Assembly: GCA_016795375.1 (NCBI GenBank)
Contig: JAEUHJ010000077.1
Coordinates: forward strand, 1-59,087
Length of the DNA: 59,087 nucleotides
Direction of reading: 5' to 3'
DNA from: Verrucomicrobiaceae bacterium
GTDB taxonomy: Bacteria; Verrucomicrobiota; Verrucomicrobiia; Verrucomicrobiales; Verrucomicrobiaceae
Shown: in pieces, positions 34,006 through 42,752 of the stretch
Layout of the letters: every line of letters begins with the position of its first letter
Numbering within the stretch: the first letter of the stretch is position 1
The notes under the pieces: model-generated
Told to the model about the DNA's origin: nothing
Database searches by the model: none
The model's input: only the letters and a program-made list of their open reading frames with translations
Translations under genes and position numbers: made by a program

Positions 34006-34128
34006 AACCACGGAAAACACAGAATAAACGGAAAGCCAGAACCATGGTTGAAGGCGCACCACCCATTGCCGTCGGCTGGAGCACGAATAGCCGGCTCCCT
34101 TTCTGTGTGTTCCGTGTTTTCCGTGGTT
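34006..34128. repeat. Imperfect 30-bp inverted repeat upstream of DUF1990
   Basis: Arms 34006-34035 and 34099-34128 are reverse complements at 26 of 30 positions (AACCACGGAAAACAC at the outer end), with 63 bases between. The spacer carries a smaller palindrome around GGCTGGAGCACGAATAGCC. It fills most of the 219-bp divergent gap between DUF1990 and the HAD gene and contains no gene of its own. The CACGGAAAACACGGAA-type wording recurs as a dispersed palindromic repeat in many bacterial genomes; here it is a single copy within the window. Confidence 0.7.
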
Positions 34129-34192
34129 GAAATGGCCCCTGTCTCGTCGTGGTATCCAGCCTGTCCTTTCGACCTCCTGCCATTCATCGCCC

Positions 34193-34852
34193 ATGCCCGC
34201 CCCCATCCGCGCCGTCATCTTCGACTTCGACGGCCTCATCGTTGACACTGAAAGCACCGGTTACCACACCTGGAGGGAAATCTTTGCCGAGCACGGCCAC
34301 GAGCTGCCCGTGGAGCTTTATGCGCAGGTCGTCGGTACTGATTTCAATACCAGCTACGACCCGCGACGTGATCTCGAAGAGCGCACGGGCCGCGCCTTCG
34401 ACTGGGAGGCCGTCGAAGTCCTGCGCAGGAATCGCGAGAGCGAGCTGCGCAAGCATTTGCATCTCCTGCCAGGCGTGGCGGACTTGCTGCATGAGGCGGA
34501 CACACTCGGCCTGCGCATCGCCATCGCCAGCAGCAGCCCGCGCTCATGGATCGACTCGTGGATGGACCAGCTCGGCCTGCACGATCATTTTCATCACATC
34601 TCCACCGTCGATGACACCGGCAAGGTGAAGCCTGATCCTTCGCTCTTCCTTCACGCCGCCGAAAAACTCGGCGTGAATCCCGAGGAGGCCGTCATCTTCG
34701 AGGACTCGCTCAACGGCCTACGCGCTGCCGTGGCCGCCGGCATCCGTTGCGTTGTCGCGCCGGGGCCGATGACACGGCATCTCGACTTCACCGGCGCATG
34801 GAAGCGTGTCGAGTCTCTCGCACACGTCACGCTCAAAGAACTCATGACATGA
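34193..34852 (+). CDS. HAD-superfamily hydrolase, beta-phosphoglucomutase-like
   Basis: 219 residues. HAD motif I is DFDGLIVDTE (11-20, nucleophile Asp11, acid Asp13); motif II is ASSSPRSW, motif III the Lys in GKVKPDP, and motif IV IFEDSLNGLRAA. The cap inserted after motif I is the C1 helical type of the beta-phosphoglucomutase/phosphatase subgroup. Substrate unknown; sugar phosphates are usual. Its stop overlaps the GH62 start (ATGA), so the two are translated together, linking it to arabinose or other sugar release. Start at 34193, MPAPIRAVIFDFDG. Confidence 0.87.
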   Translation: MPAPIRAVIFDFDGLIVDTESTGYHTWREIFAEHGHELPVELYAQVVGTDFNTSYDPRRDLEERTGRAFDWEAVEVLRRNRESELRKHLHLLPGVADLLHEADTLGLRIAIASSSPRSWIDSWMDQLGLHDHFHHISTVDDTGKVKPDPSLFLHAAEKLGVNPEEAVIFEDSLNGLRAAVAAGIRCVVAPGPMTRHLDFTGAWKRVESLAHVTLKELMT

Positions 34853-35862
34853 AAACCATTGCCCTGATCGTGTTTGCCGCCGCCACTCTTCACGCGGCTG
34901 ATCCCGCCTGGCTTATCACGGGCGAGTTTCGTTGGACGAGCACCCCACCGCTCATCACGCCCACCGAAAACGCCGCCGATCCCGATGTCGCGCTCAAAGA
35001 TCCCACGATGGTGTTTCACGCAGGGAAATGGCATCTATTCGCCACGCACCGACGCGCCTCGGGAAAGGTGGACATGCAATACCTCAGCTTCACCGACTGG
35101 AAAGACGCCGACAAAGCCACGCGTCACACGCTCGACTTCCACGACCAGTATCACTGCGCCCCGCAGGTTTTCTACTTCACGCCGCATCAGAAGTGGTATC
35201 TCATCTACCAGCTCGCCGATGAGAAGAAGGCGCTCAAATTTGGCCCCTACTTCTCCACCACCGCCGACATCACCGATCCGAAATCGTGGACCAAGCCGCA
35301 GCCCATGATCGAAACACTGCCCGAAGGCGGCACGAAAACCAAATGGATCGATTTCTGGGCCATTTGCGATGCCACGAAGGCCCACCTGCTCTACACCAGC
35401 GACGACGGGCACTTCTGGCGGCGCGAAACCGCCAAATCAAACTTCCCGCTCGGCTGGTCCAAACCCGAACTCCTGCTCAAAGACACCAAAGAGGCCCTCT
35501 TTGAAGCCTCCTGCACCTACAAGCTCAAAGACCGCGACCAATACCTCACCATCATCGAGGCGCTCGGCCAAGATCACCGCTACTACAAAGCCTGGCTCGC
35601 CGACAAGATCGAAGGCCCGTGGCAATCGCTCGCCGTCACGAGAGAAAAACCCTTCGCCGCCACCGAGCAGATCACACCGCCCGCCGACTGGACCACCAGC
35701 ATCAGTCATGGCGAACTCATCCGCTCCGCTAATGACGAAACTCTGGAAGTCGATCCCGCTGACCTCCGCCTCGTATTCCAAGGCGTCGATGAAACCGGCT
35801 ACAGAGCATCGAAGTACGGCAGCATCCCGTGGAAAATTGGAATCCTCGAACTCACGCGCTAA
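34849..35862 (+). CDS. Secreted GH62-type alpha-L-arabinofuranosidase
   Basis: 337 residues with signal peptide (MKTIALIVFAAATLHA). Five-bladed beta-propeller glycosidase: DPTMVFHAGKWHLFATHR with the first catalytic Asp, CAPQVFYFTPHQKWYLIYQ, which is a GH62 hallmark, WIDFWAICDATKAHLLYTSDDGHFWR, LFEASCTYKL with the probable catalytic Glu, and WTTSISHGELIR near the end. GH62 enzymes remove arabinose side chains from arabinoxylan or arabinan. It overlaps the HAD gene by ATGA. Distant GH43 or GH117 members are the alternative. Confidence 0.8.
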   Translation: MKTIALIVFAAATLHAADPAWLITGEFRWTSTPPLITPTENAADPDVALKDPTMVFHAGKWHLFATHRRASGKVDMQYLSFTDWKDADKATRHTLDFHDQYHCAPQVFYFTPHQKWYLIYQLADEKKALKFGPYFSTTADITDPKSWTKPQPMIETLPEGGTKTKWIDFWAICDATKAHLLYTSDDGHFWRRETAKSNFPLGWSKPELLLKDTKEALFEASCTYKLKDRDQYLTIIEALGQDHRYYKAWLADKIEGPWQSLAVTREKPFAATEQITPPADWTTSISHGELIRSANDETLEVDPADLRLVFQGVDETGYRASKYGSIPWKIGILELTR

Positions 35863-35867
35863 ACCTC

Positions 35868-37271
35868 ATGACGCCACTTCCGCTCGCTGACCGTTACGCC
35901 CGCTTTCGCGACGCGGTGTTCTCCGGCGTTGAGGAACCGGTGCTCCCCAGCATCACCACACCGATGTCGGAGCTGGATTTGCAGAGCCTGTGGTTCGCAG
36001 GCGCGTTTGGTGGCAAATTCACCAGCACGGACGGCAAAACGGTGTGCATCACCGACTTCGGGACATGGAATTCCGGCGCTGGGCCGGACTTCACTGGCTG
36101 CGCGATCACCGTGGATGGTGAAACACTGCGTGGAGACATCGAACTCGATCCTGATGCGCGTGATTGGGAGCGGCATCAGCATGGAGCGAATGCCGACTAT
36201 GATCGTGTGGTGCTGCACTTGTTCTTCGCAGCACCGCAGGAGCGATTTTTCACGCGCACCAGCCAGCACCGCGAAGTAACACAGGTCGTTTTGAACACGG
36301 CGGTGATCGCCAACGATGCGAGGCCAAATCGCAACCTCGCCGCCGCACGCCTGGGGCGTTGTGCGACGCCATTGCGTGAGATGGAGGTGTCCCGTGTGCA
36401 GTCGATGTTGGAGTCCGCCGCGCAATACCGTTTGGAAATGAAATCGAAGCGCCTGCACCGTTGCGTGGATGTGCATGGCCGCGACGAGGCGGTTTATCAG
36501 GCGCTGGCACGCGCCCTCGGCTATCGCAACAACCAGCAGCCTTTCACCCTGCTCAGCCAGCGGCTGCCATTGAAGCAACTGCTGAAGATAGATGCCGCGA
36601 AGCGCGAGGCGTTACTCTTCGGCGTCTCTGGTTTTCTCGAAAGCATCCGCGTGGAGGACACTGAGCCGGAGACGCGCGCGTATCTGCGCCAGCTTTGGAG
36701 CGAGTGGTGGAAGCGGCGGAACTCCTGCCTGCGCTGGCTCGAAGAACACCAGCTCCCGCGTTGGAAGCTCGCCGCCACGCGCCCCGGCAATCACCCGCAG
36801 CGTCGGCTCGGTGCGCTCGCCGCGATGTTGAATGTGTGGCCGCAAATCGTCGCGCCGCTGGCGGATGCCACACGCTGGAGCCAGGCCGCATGGCGCGAAT
36901 CGTTGCTGGCGCTCACGCACGAATTCTGGAGCACACATTACACGCTGCTCGCCGCGCCAGCGATCAAACCCATCGCGCTCATCGGCGAAACGCGCGTGCA
37001 GGAGATGTTGGCGAACGTCGCCTATCCGTTGCTCGTGCCGGAGCGCACGCGTTTGTGGGCTGAATACCTCGAACTTCCGGCTTTGCTCGACAACCAGAAG
37101 CTCCGCCGCGCCGTGCTGCGCCTGTTCGGTGATGACGGGAGCGGCAAGAACTTCACAAGGAGACTGCATCACCAGCAGGGCTTGCTGCAAATCTACGAGG
37201 ACTTCTGCCTCGAAGACGACTCCGCCTGCGCGAACTGCCCGTTCCCGGAGCGATTGAAGGAATGGAGCTGA
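35868..37271 (+). CDS. DUF2851 family protein
   Basis: 467 residues, soluble. Matches DUF2851: SELDLQSLWFAGAFGGKFTSTDG near the start, GTWNSGAGPDFTGCAITVDG, the RGDIELDPDARDWERHQH segment with acidic and His residues, and a C-terminal Cys cluster (CLEDDSACANCPFPER) that could bind metal. The central part is Arg/Trp rich. Function unknown; the family is common in Bacteroidetes and Verrucomicrobia. It starts six bases after the GH62 stop and is probably on the same transcript. ATG 35868 preferred; an upstream in-frame ATG lies inside the GH62 gene. Confidence 0.78.
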   Translation: MTPLPLADRYARFRDAVFSGVEEPVLPSITTPMSELDLQSLWFAGAFGGKFTSTDGKTVCITDFGTWNSGAGPDFTGCAITVDGETLRGDIELDPDARDWERHQHGANADYDRVVLHLFFAAPQERFFTRTSQHREVTQVVLNTAVIANDARPNRNLAAARLGRCATPLREMEVSRVQSMLESAAQYRLEMKSKRLHRCVDVHGRDEAVYQALARALGYRNNQQPFTLLSQRLPLKQLLKIDAAKREALLFGVSGFLESIRVEDTEPETRAYLRQLWSEWWKRRNSCLRWLEEHQLPRWKLAATRPGNHPQRRLGALAAMLNVWPQIVAPLADATRWSQAAWRESLLALTHEFWSTHYTLLAAPAIKPIALIGETRVQEMLANVAYPLLVPERTRLWAEYLELPALLDNQKLRRAVLRLFGDDGSGKNFTRRLHHQQGLLQIYEDFCLEDDSACANCPFPERLKEWS

Positions 37272-37296
37272 AGCCTTCGTTCAAGGCGTCCCTGCC

Positions 37297-38718
37297 ATGC
37301 GACCGCTCATCGTCCTCCTGCTTTCCACCTCGTTCGTCGTCGCCGCCGATCTGCCTGATCCGGCCGCCATCACCGCCGCGATGAAAAAGGCGGTCACCTA
37401 TGCGCACACGCATCTCGCCCGTGAAGGCGGTTATGCCTCGTCCTATGACAAGGAGGGCAGGATCGGCGAGGTGGAGCACGGGAAGTCGCCCACGATCATC
37501 TCCATCCAGCCGCACGGCACCACAACGATGGGTCTGGCGATCCTGAGGGCGTATCAGGCTACGGGCGACGAAGTCTTCCTCAAAGCCGCCCGTGATGCAG
37601 CGGGAGCGCTGATCAAATCGCAACTCGCTTCCGGCGGTTGGGACAGCGACTTCGATTTCGACCCGGAGAAGATGAAGAAATGGCATCTGCGCAGCCAGTT
37701 TGACGCCGGGGACAAGGAACCCGGCAAGCGACGCAATTACTCGACCCTCGACGACAACAAGACCCAGTCGGCCATGCTCCTGCTGCTGGAGATTTCGCAC
37801 GAACCCGCCTTCAAAGACGATGCGGCGCTGCAAAACGCGAAGAAAGTGGCCTTCGACGCCATGCTCTCCGCGCAGGCATCATGTGGTGCGTGGCCGCAGC
37901 AGTTCAACGGTCCGGCCAACGCGTCCGAGCCGGTGATGAAAGCCAGCTATCCCGAGACTTGGAGCCGCACCTTCCCGAAGCTGGACTACAGGAGCTACCA
38001 CACACTCAACGACGGCAATCTCAGCGAGATCGCGAAAGTGCTGTTCCGCGCCTACGAGCTCGAAAAAGACGCGCGTTACCTCGCCACGCTGAAAAAACTT
38101 GGGGACTTCCTCATCCTCGCGCAAATGCCCGAGCCGCAGCCTGTCTGGGCCATGCAATACGATCACGACATGCACCCCGCCTGGGCACGCAAGTTCGAGC
38201 CGCCTTCCGTCACCGCCTATGAAAGCCTCGAAGCGATGGAAACCCTGCACCAGCTCTGGATTCTCACCGGCGACGAGAAATACCTCGCGCCGATCCAGCC
38301 CGCGCTCGCCTGGTTCGACCGCTCGAAGCTGCCCGACGGCACGCACGCACGCTTTTACGAGCTGAAGACCAACAAGCCGCTGTTCTTCGTCAAGGACACC
38401 TACGAGCTGACTTACGACGACAGCAACCTTCCCACGCATTATTCCTTCAAGGACGAGCGACAGAGCGACGTGGACGCCTTCAAAAAGAAACTCGCCCAAA
38501 GCCGCGAGGAACTGCAACGCAAGCTCGCCGGCCCGCAGACGCCGGAGGAATGGGCCAGCCGCGCCAAAGGAGCCGCCGCCAAGGCCCGCAAAGCCGCCGA
38601 CGCCCTCGACAGCGAGGGCCGCTGGCTCAAGGACGACGAAATCGACGCCGGCGAGTTTGTCAAAAATCTGAACGCCATGGCCTGGTACGTCGAGGCGCGG
38701 AAGAAGAGCAGGCCGTGA
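37297..38718 (+). CDS. Secreted pectate-lyase-like protein (alpha/alpha-barrel, PL10-like)
   Basis: 473 residues with signal peptide (MRPLIVLLLSTSFVVAA). An alpha/alpha-toroid pattern with repeated GGW/GAW motifs: SQLASGGWDSDFDFDP, SCGAWPQQFNGP, HTLNDGNLSEIAKVLFRAYE and MHPAWARKFEPPSVTAYES, which recall polysaccharide lyase family 10 pectate lyases, though the prenyltransferase/squalene-cyclase-like fold is shared by other enzymes. A Lys/Ala-rich coiled region (about 405-450) precedes the C-terminus. It follows DUF2851 by 25 bp. Substrate uncertain; a uronate polymer is the best guess. Confidence 0.68.
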   Translation: MRPLIVLLLSTSFVVAADLPDPAAITAAMKKAVTYAHTHLAREGGYASSYDKEGRIGEVEHGKSPTIISIQPHGTTTMGLAILRAYQATGDEVFLKAARDAAGALIKSQLASGGWDSDFDFDPEKMKKWHLRSQFDAGDKEPGKRRNYSTLDDNKTQSAMLLLLEISHEPAFKDDAALQNAKKVAFDAMLSAQASCGAWPQQFNGPANASEPVMKASYPETWSRTFPKLDYRSYHTLNDGNLSEIAKVLFRAYELEKDARYLATLKKLGDFLILAQMPEPQPVWAMQYDHDMHPAWARKFEPPSVTAYESLEAMETLHQLWILTGDEKYLAPIQPALAWFDRSKLPDGTHARFYELKTNKPLFFVKDTYELTYDDSNLPTHYSFKDERQSDVDAFKKKLAQSREELQRKLAGPQTPEEWASRAKGAAAKARKAADALDSEGRWLKDDEIDAGEFVKNLNAMAWYVEARKKSRP

Positions 38719-38747
38719 CAAACCACGGGCCAGGCATCCGCCTGAAA

Positions 38748-39062
38748 TCACCTCGGCAGCACGCGGATGTGCAGATGCGTGAATGCCGGCCAGCCGCGCC
38801 CATCCTCCCGGTCGATGCGCACGATGTAGTCGCCGGGCTTCTCGTAACGATGCACATGTGTGGCGTAGCCGTTCGGGTCGAGATTGCCGGTGTCGTTGCG
38901 GGATTGGACGAAAACAGGCGCGCTGCCGTCACCGAGCGCGATTTTCTCACGGCCTGGCTGTGCGCGGAATGAGCGGACTTTGATCGTGACCTCACCGCCT
39001 GCCTTCAGTCCGAATTCCGAAGCTGAAGAGGCGGTCCAGAAGGCAAAACGCGCCGCATCAGG
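38748..39062 (-). pseudogene. C-terminal relic of a secreted protein (PKD-like beta domain)
   Basis: Reading leftward, 104 codons are open up to the TGA (complement 38748-38750) after an in-frame stop at 39063-39065. The readable part SEFGLKAGGEVTIKVRSF...HRYEKPGDYIVRIDRED...THLHIRVLPR is a beta-sandwich of PKD or Ig-like type found at the ends of large verrucomicrobial secreted proteins. There is no start codon or N-terminal domain; the upstream part is lost where the MITE-like element lies, and its first 40 codons overlap that element. I regard it as a truncated gene. Confidence 0.6.
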
Positions 39063-39167
39063 TCACCAAATCCAACTTCGGCGAAGTTGGATTCTTGACG
39101 CTAGAAGCCTTATTTTACAAGGCTCCCAACGTTTCCACAGAACCCTAACCTCAGAATTCGGGTTGAA
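39004..39167 (-). mobile_element. MITE-like structured element, copy A
   Basis: 164 bp, reverse orientation relative to copy B at 54405-54567, roughly 90% alike by eye. The ends are imperfect terminal inverted repeats around CCGAATTCCGAAG and CAGAATTCGGG. Inside are two hairpins: 39069-39093 (perfect 12-bp stem, one-base loop) and 39098-39132 (14-bp stem with three wobble pairs, ATTTTAC loop). No coding capacity of its own. It separates the truncated PKD-like relic from the alpha/beta-hydrolase pseudogene, so it may mark the deletion or insertion that broke both. Confidence 0.75.
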
Positions 39168-39522
39168 ATCACCGAGCGTGCGCCGTTTGCCGATGGCAAG
39201 GCTTTTGGCCCTCTTGGAGCTTATGAGCGCATCAAAGGCCGCCTGTTCATCGAGACCGATCCCGCGAACGAGGCCAATGCGCACATCAGCGATTTGTGAC
39301 AGACGCCGCCGAAACCATGCTCTCCCCGCTCGATGACATGTTTGTTCCGTTCGCGAAGAGACTGGCGATTCACGTCCCTCCCTCGAAGAACGCTATCCGA
39401 CGCCTGCCGAGTATCTCTCCCGCCTCACCAATGCCGCGAAGAAGCTCCAGGCGGACGGCTTTCTGCTCGACGAAGATGTGGTGAGGATCGTCGAGCGTGG
39501 TTTGCAGAAGGGGTGGGAGTGA
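39162..39522 (+). pseudogene. Internally deleted alpha/beta-hydrolase-domain gene (paralogue of 49269-51131)
   Basis: The N-terminal piece at 39162-39299 reads VEITERAPFADGKAFGPLGA...IKGRLFIETDPANEANAHISDL then stops; it aligns with residues 23-62 of the intact protein at 49269-51131. A C-terminal piece follows: MFVPFAKR (about 39340) and, one frame-shift later, TGDSRPSLEERYPTPAEY...VVRIVERGLQKGWE ending at 39522, which aligns with its last 60 residues. More than 500 middle residues are missing. The gene has no signal peptide because its 5' end abuts the MITE-like element. Confidence 0.75.
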
Positions 39523-39600
39523 TCCTGCCCTGACCACGTGCAGGTGATCATCAAGCGTCTCGCACTTGTGCCCTGTGCCATCCTCATGGTAGGAAAAAGC

Positions 39601-40275
39601 ATGCGCCTTCTGATCGTCGAAGATGAATCCAAGACTGCCGCCCTGCTTAGCGAATCGCTGATGAAGGCCGGATTTGAGGTCGCATATGCGGGAGATGGTC
39701 AATCGGGCCTGAAACAAGCCTTGAACGGGAGCTTCGATGTCCTGGTATGCGACATCATGCTGCCACATCTCGACGGTCTCAGCTTCGTACGTGAACTGCG
39801 CCGTCAGGGGCGTGCCACGCCGGTGATCATGCTCTCGGCGCGTGGCGAGGTGGAGCAGCGGGTGGAGGGTCTGGATGCTGGGGCGGATGATTATCTGCCA
39901 AAGCCGTTTGCCACATCAGAGCTGCTGGCACGGGTGCGGTCGCTGCTACGGCGGAACAGCCTTAAAAAGCCCGTACTGCTCTCGGCGGGTGATTTGAACT
40001 TTGATCCGGTCACGCGCGAGACGCGACGTGCAGGCAGGCGGGTGGAGCTGTCATCGCGTGAGGCCTTGCTGCTGGAGTGCCTGCTGAAGGCTGAGGGCGC
40101 GGTGGTGAGCCGACGGGACATCATCAGCGCGGTGTGGGAGTATGATTTTGATCCGGGCACAAATCTCGTGGGGGTGTATGTCCGCCGGTTGCGGGACAAG
40201 ATTGACCGTGACTTCACGCCACACCTCATTCAAACCGTGCGCGGCCTTGGCTATGCGCTGCGCGAAACGCCATGA
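39601..40275 (+). CDS. Response regulator, OmpR/PhoB type (metal-efflux regulator candidate)
   Basis: 224 residues. Receiver domain 1-115 with acidic pocket Glu7-Asp8, phospho-acceptor Asp51 (LVCDIMLPHLDG), Ser in MLSARGE and Lys in YLPKPF. Winged-helix DNA-binding domain about 128-222, ending in IQTVRGLGYALRE, which is the CopR/CusR wording. It overlaps the sensor kinase by ATGA and lies upstream of a CusCBA-like efflux operon, so it probably activates that operon in response to metal. The start at 39601 (MRLLIVEDES) fits the family; upstream ATG at 39538 does not. Confidence 0.92.
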   Translation: MRLLIVEDESKTAALLSESLMKAGFEVAYAGDGQSGLKQALNGSFDVLVCDIMLPHLDGLSFVRELRRQGRATPVIMLSARGEVEQRVEGLDAGADDYLPKPFATSELLARVRSLLRRNSLKKPVLLSAGDLNFDPVTRETRRAGRRVELSSREALLLECLLKAEGAVVSRRDIISAVWEYDFDPGTNLVGVYVRRLRDKIDRDFTPHLIQTVRGLGYALRETP

Positions 40276-41348
40276 CTCTCCGCCGTCGCATCCTTTGGTA
40301 TTACTCCTTCACGCTCAGTCTTTCGCTGGTGATCGTGGGCTTCTGGAGCTGGTTTGAGTTCAATGAGCAGCGTGAGGAGGCGCTGCACGGCGGCGCGGAG
40401 GCGGCTTTGAAGCATGATCCACTGGAGGAGACGTTTGAGATCATTCTGTATGGCGGCCTGCCTGCCATCCTGCTCGGCATCTTTGGCGGCGGACTGCTCA
40501 TGCGCCGGGCCTTGCGCCCCATTGAGGAGCTGACCGAGGTGTTGGAGAAAACGGACGTTTCCAATCTGGGCCACCTCGTGCCCCGCAGCGGCAATGGCGA
40601 CGAACTCGACCGCATGACCGCCGTCTTCAACCGCATGAAGCAGCGGCTCGGGGCCAGCTTCACGCAGTCGCGCGAGTTCACGCTGCATGCCTCGCATGAG
40701 CTGAAGACACCGCTCACGATCCTGCACGGCACGCTGGAGCAGATGCTCACGCAGGAGCCAGTGGATGGCGCGGGGCATGACAAGCTCGTGTCGATGATCG
40801 AAGAGGTGCAGCGGCTGTCCCACATCGTCGGCCAGCTCGCTTTTCTGGCACGGGCGGACGCAGGGCAGATGGCGCTGAACAAAGAGGAAGTCACCTTGGA
40901 TGAACTGGTGCGTGATCTGGCGGATGAAACGGCCATCCTCGCGGCTCCGCGCCGCATTGAGGTGGCGCTGAAGGCTTGCGAGCCTTGCCGTGTGAATGCG
41001 GACCGGATGAGGCTGCGGCAGCTTTTGCTCAATCTGGCCGACAACGCGGTGAAACATAACCGGGAGGGCGGCAGTGTGCAGATCCGCCTCGTTACGGAAG
41101 GCCGCCACGCCGTCTTTGGCATCCTGAACACCGGCCTGCTGCTGCCGCCGGAGCAGCATGAGCGTGTCTTTGAGCGGTTCTTCCGTGGTGAGGCCGCGCA
41201 CGGCTACGAGACGGACGGCAGCGGTCTCGGGCTGAGCATCGCGCAATCCATCGTGGCAGCCCACGGAGGTGAGATCGGCTACTCGACCACCGGGGAAGAG
41301 CGCACGGAGGTGACTTTCCGTTTGCCGCTGGCGGGGCAGGAAAGATGA
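40272..41348 (+). CDS. Sensor histidine kinase (partner of the OmpR-type regulator)
   Basis: 358 residues. Two membrane helices (about 8-26 and 58-78) enclose a very short periplasmic segment of about 30 residues, much smaller than the CusS sensor domain. A HAMP region follows (LRPIEELTEVLEKTD), then the dimerisation domain with His142 in ASHELKTPLTILHG, N-box LNLADNAVKHN, the G1-type turn and GSGLGLSIAQSI. The small sensory loop suggests sensing within the membrane or through a partner. It overlaps the regulator (ATGA) and is 75 bp from the efflux genes. Confidence 0.9.
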   Translation: MTLRRRILWYYSFTLSLSLVIVGFWSWFEFNEQREEALHGGAEAALKHDPLEETFEIILYGGLPAILLGIFGGGLLMRRALRPIEELTEVLEKTDVSNLGHLVPRSGNGDELDRMTAVFNRMKQRLGASFTQSREFTLHASHELKTPLTILHGTLEQMLTQEPVDGAGHDKLVSMIEEVQRLSHIVGQLAFLARADAGQMALNKEEVTLDELVRDLADETAILAAPRRIEVALKACEPCRVNADRMRLRQLLLNLADNAVKHNREGGSVQIRLVTEGRHAVFGILNTGLLLPPEQHERVFERFFRGEAAHGYETDGSGLGLSIAQSIVAAHGGEIGYSTTGEERTEVTFRLPLAGQER

Positions 41349-41423
41349 AAAGGCTGTCATCTTTGCCCGGCGGGGTGGAAGGGCTGACATGCGGGCGGTA
41401 TCAGGGCGTTCATCGCGCTGTCT

Positions 41424-42749
41424 ATGAAAAAAGGCTCTTTTGTCCTGCTCCCCATTCTTTTTCTTTTGCCGGCCTCATGCGTCTCGTTCAAAGCGAAACC
41501 GCTCTCGTCAGAGCAGAGCAGCGCTGACTTCTCGGGCCGCTCGTTGAATGACGCAGGCTTGAAGGCCTTCCTTGCCGAGCACAAGGCGGTGGGCGGCTCG
41601 TGGTCAGTGGATCGTCTGGCACTGGCGGCGGCGTATTTTCACCCGGATGTGGCCCTGGCTCGGGCGGAGGCAGATGAAGTGGCTGCGGGCATCAAAACGG
41701 CACAGATGCGGCCCAATCCGGTTTTCACATTCATGCCACAATACGCGAGCTTCCGCGCTCCGGTGTTCACACCGTGGTTCCTCGGGCCGAGTTTGTCCGT
41801 GCCCATCGAAACGGCAGGTAAACGATCGAAGCGCACGGAGCAGGCGCTCGCTGTTGCCGAGGCGGCTCGGTGGCGTGTATCCGCCCGCGCTTGGGCAGCA
41901 CGCTCTCGCGTGCGGGCCGCGATGCTAGAACTGCATGGCGCACGCGAAAACATCCACCTGCTGGAAACCGAGCAAACGCTGCATGACGAGGCCATCAAGA
42001 AACTCACTGCGCAGATGGAGGCTGGCGATGTGTCTCCCTTTGAGCTTACGCAGGCTCGTCTCATGCTGAATCGCACGCGGCTGGCTTTGCAGGATGCGCG
42101 GCGCATCGCTGCCACCGGCGAGGCACGACTGGCAGCGGCGGTCGGCCTACCTTTGAATGCGATCAGATCGGTGAAGCTGGATTTCTCCGCCTTTCATCGC
42201 CTCCCCGAGTCAGGAGACAGTCGCAGGTTCGCGCTCACACGCCGGGCGGATTTGATGGCCTTACTGTCCGACTACGCGGCAGCGGAAGCGGCTCTGAAAC
42301 TGGAGCTGGCGCGGCAGTATCCTGACATCAACATCAGTCCAGGCTACGATTACAACTCCGGCCAAAACCGCTGGCAGCTCGGTTTGAACGTGCAGTTGCC
42401 CTTGAATCGCAATCGCGGCCCCATTGCGGAAGCTGAAGCCCGGCGCACCACGTCGGAGAAACGCTTCCTCGCGCAGCAGGCTGCCATCCAGGGTGAACTC
42501 GACATCGCGCTCGCCGCTTACCAAGCCTCGCGGGCCAAGGCCACCACCGCCGCACAGCTCGCCCAAGAGGCGGATGCCGCCTCCGACACGACGAAGAAGA
42601 TGGTCGAGGCGGGCAATGTTTCCGCACTCGAACTCACCCGCCGTCAGATTGAGGCCAGCGCTGCGAAAGTCGCGCTCATGGCCGCCAACCTCGAAGCCCA
42701 AACCGCCGCCGGTGCGCTGGAAGACGCCATGCAATCTCCTCTCCGTTGA
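41424..42749 (+). CDS. Outer-membrane efflux protein (TolC/CzcC family lipoprotein)
   Basis: 441 residues. Signal peptide with lipobox LLPASC, so Cys19 is probably lipidated. Two OEP repeats rich in Ala/Glu coiled-coil helices follow (about 65-230 and 265-435), with short beta stretches (FTFMPQYASF, QRWQLGLNVQLP-like) for the barrel. It forms the exit duct of the tripartite pump; the adaptor gene begins three bases after its stop. Confidence 0.88.
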   Translation: MKKGSFVLLPILFLLPASCVSFKAKPLSSEQSSADFSGRSLNDAGLKAFLAEHKAVGGSWSVDRLALAAAYFHPDVALARAEADEVAAGIKTAQMRPNPVFTFMPQYASFRAPVFTPWFLGPSLSVPIETAGKRSKRTEQALAVAEAARWRVSARAWAARSRVRAAMLELHGARENIHLLETEQTLHDEAIKKLTAQMEAGDVSPFELTQARLMLNRTRLALQDARRIAATGEARLAAAVGLPLNAIRSVKLDFSAFHRLPESGDSRRFALTRRADLMALLSDYAAAEAALKLELARQYPDINISPGYDYNSGQNRWQLGLNVQLPLNRNRGPIAEAEARRTTSEKRFLAQQAAIQGELDIALAAYQASRAKATTAAQLAQEADAASDTTKKMVEAGNVSALELTRRQIEASAAKVALMAANLEAQTAAGALEDAMQSPLR

Positions 42750-42752
42750 TTT

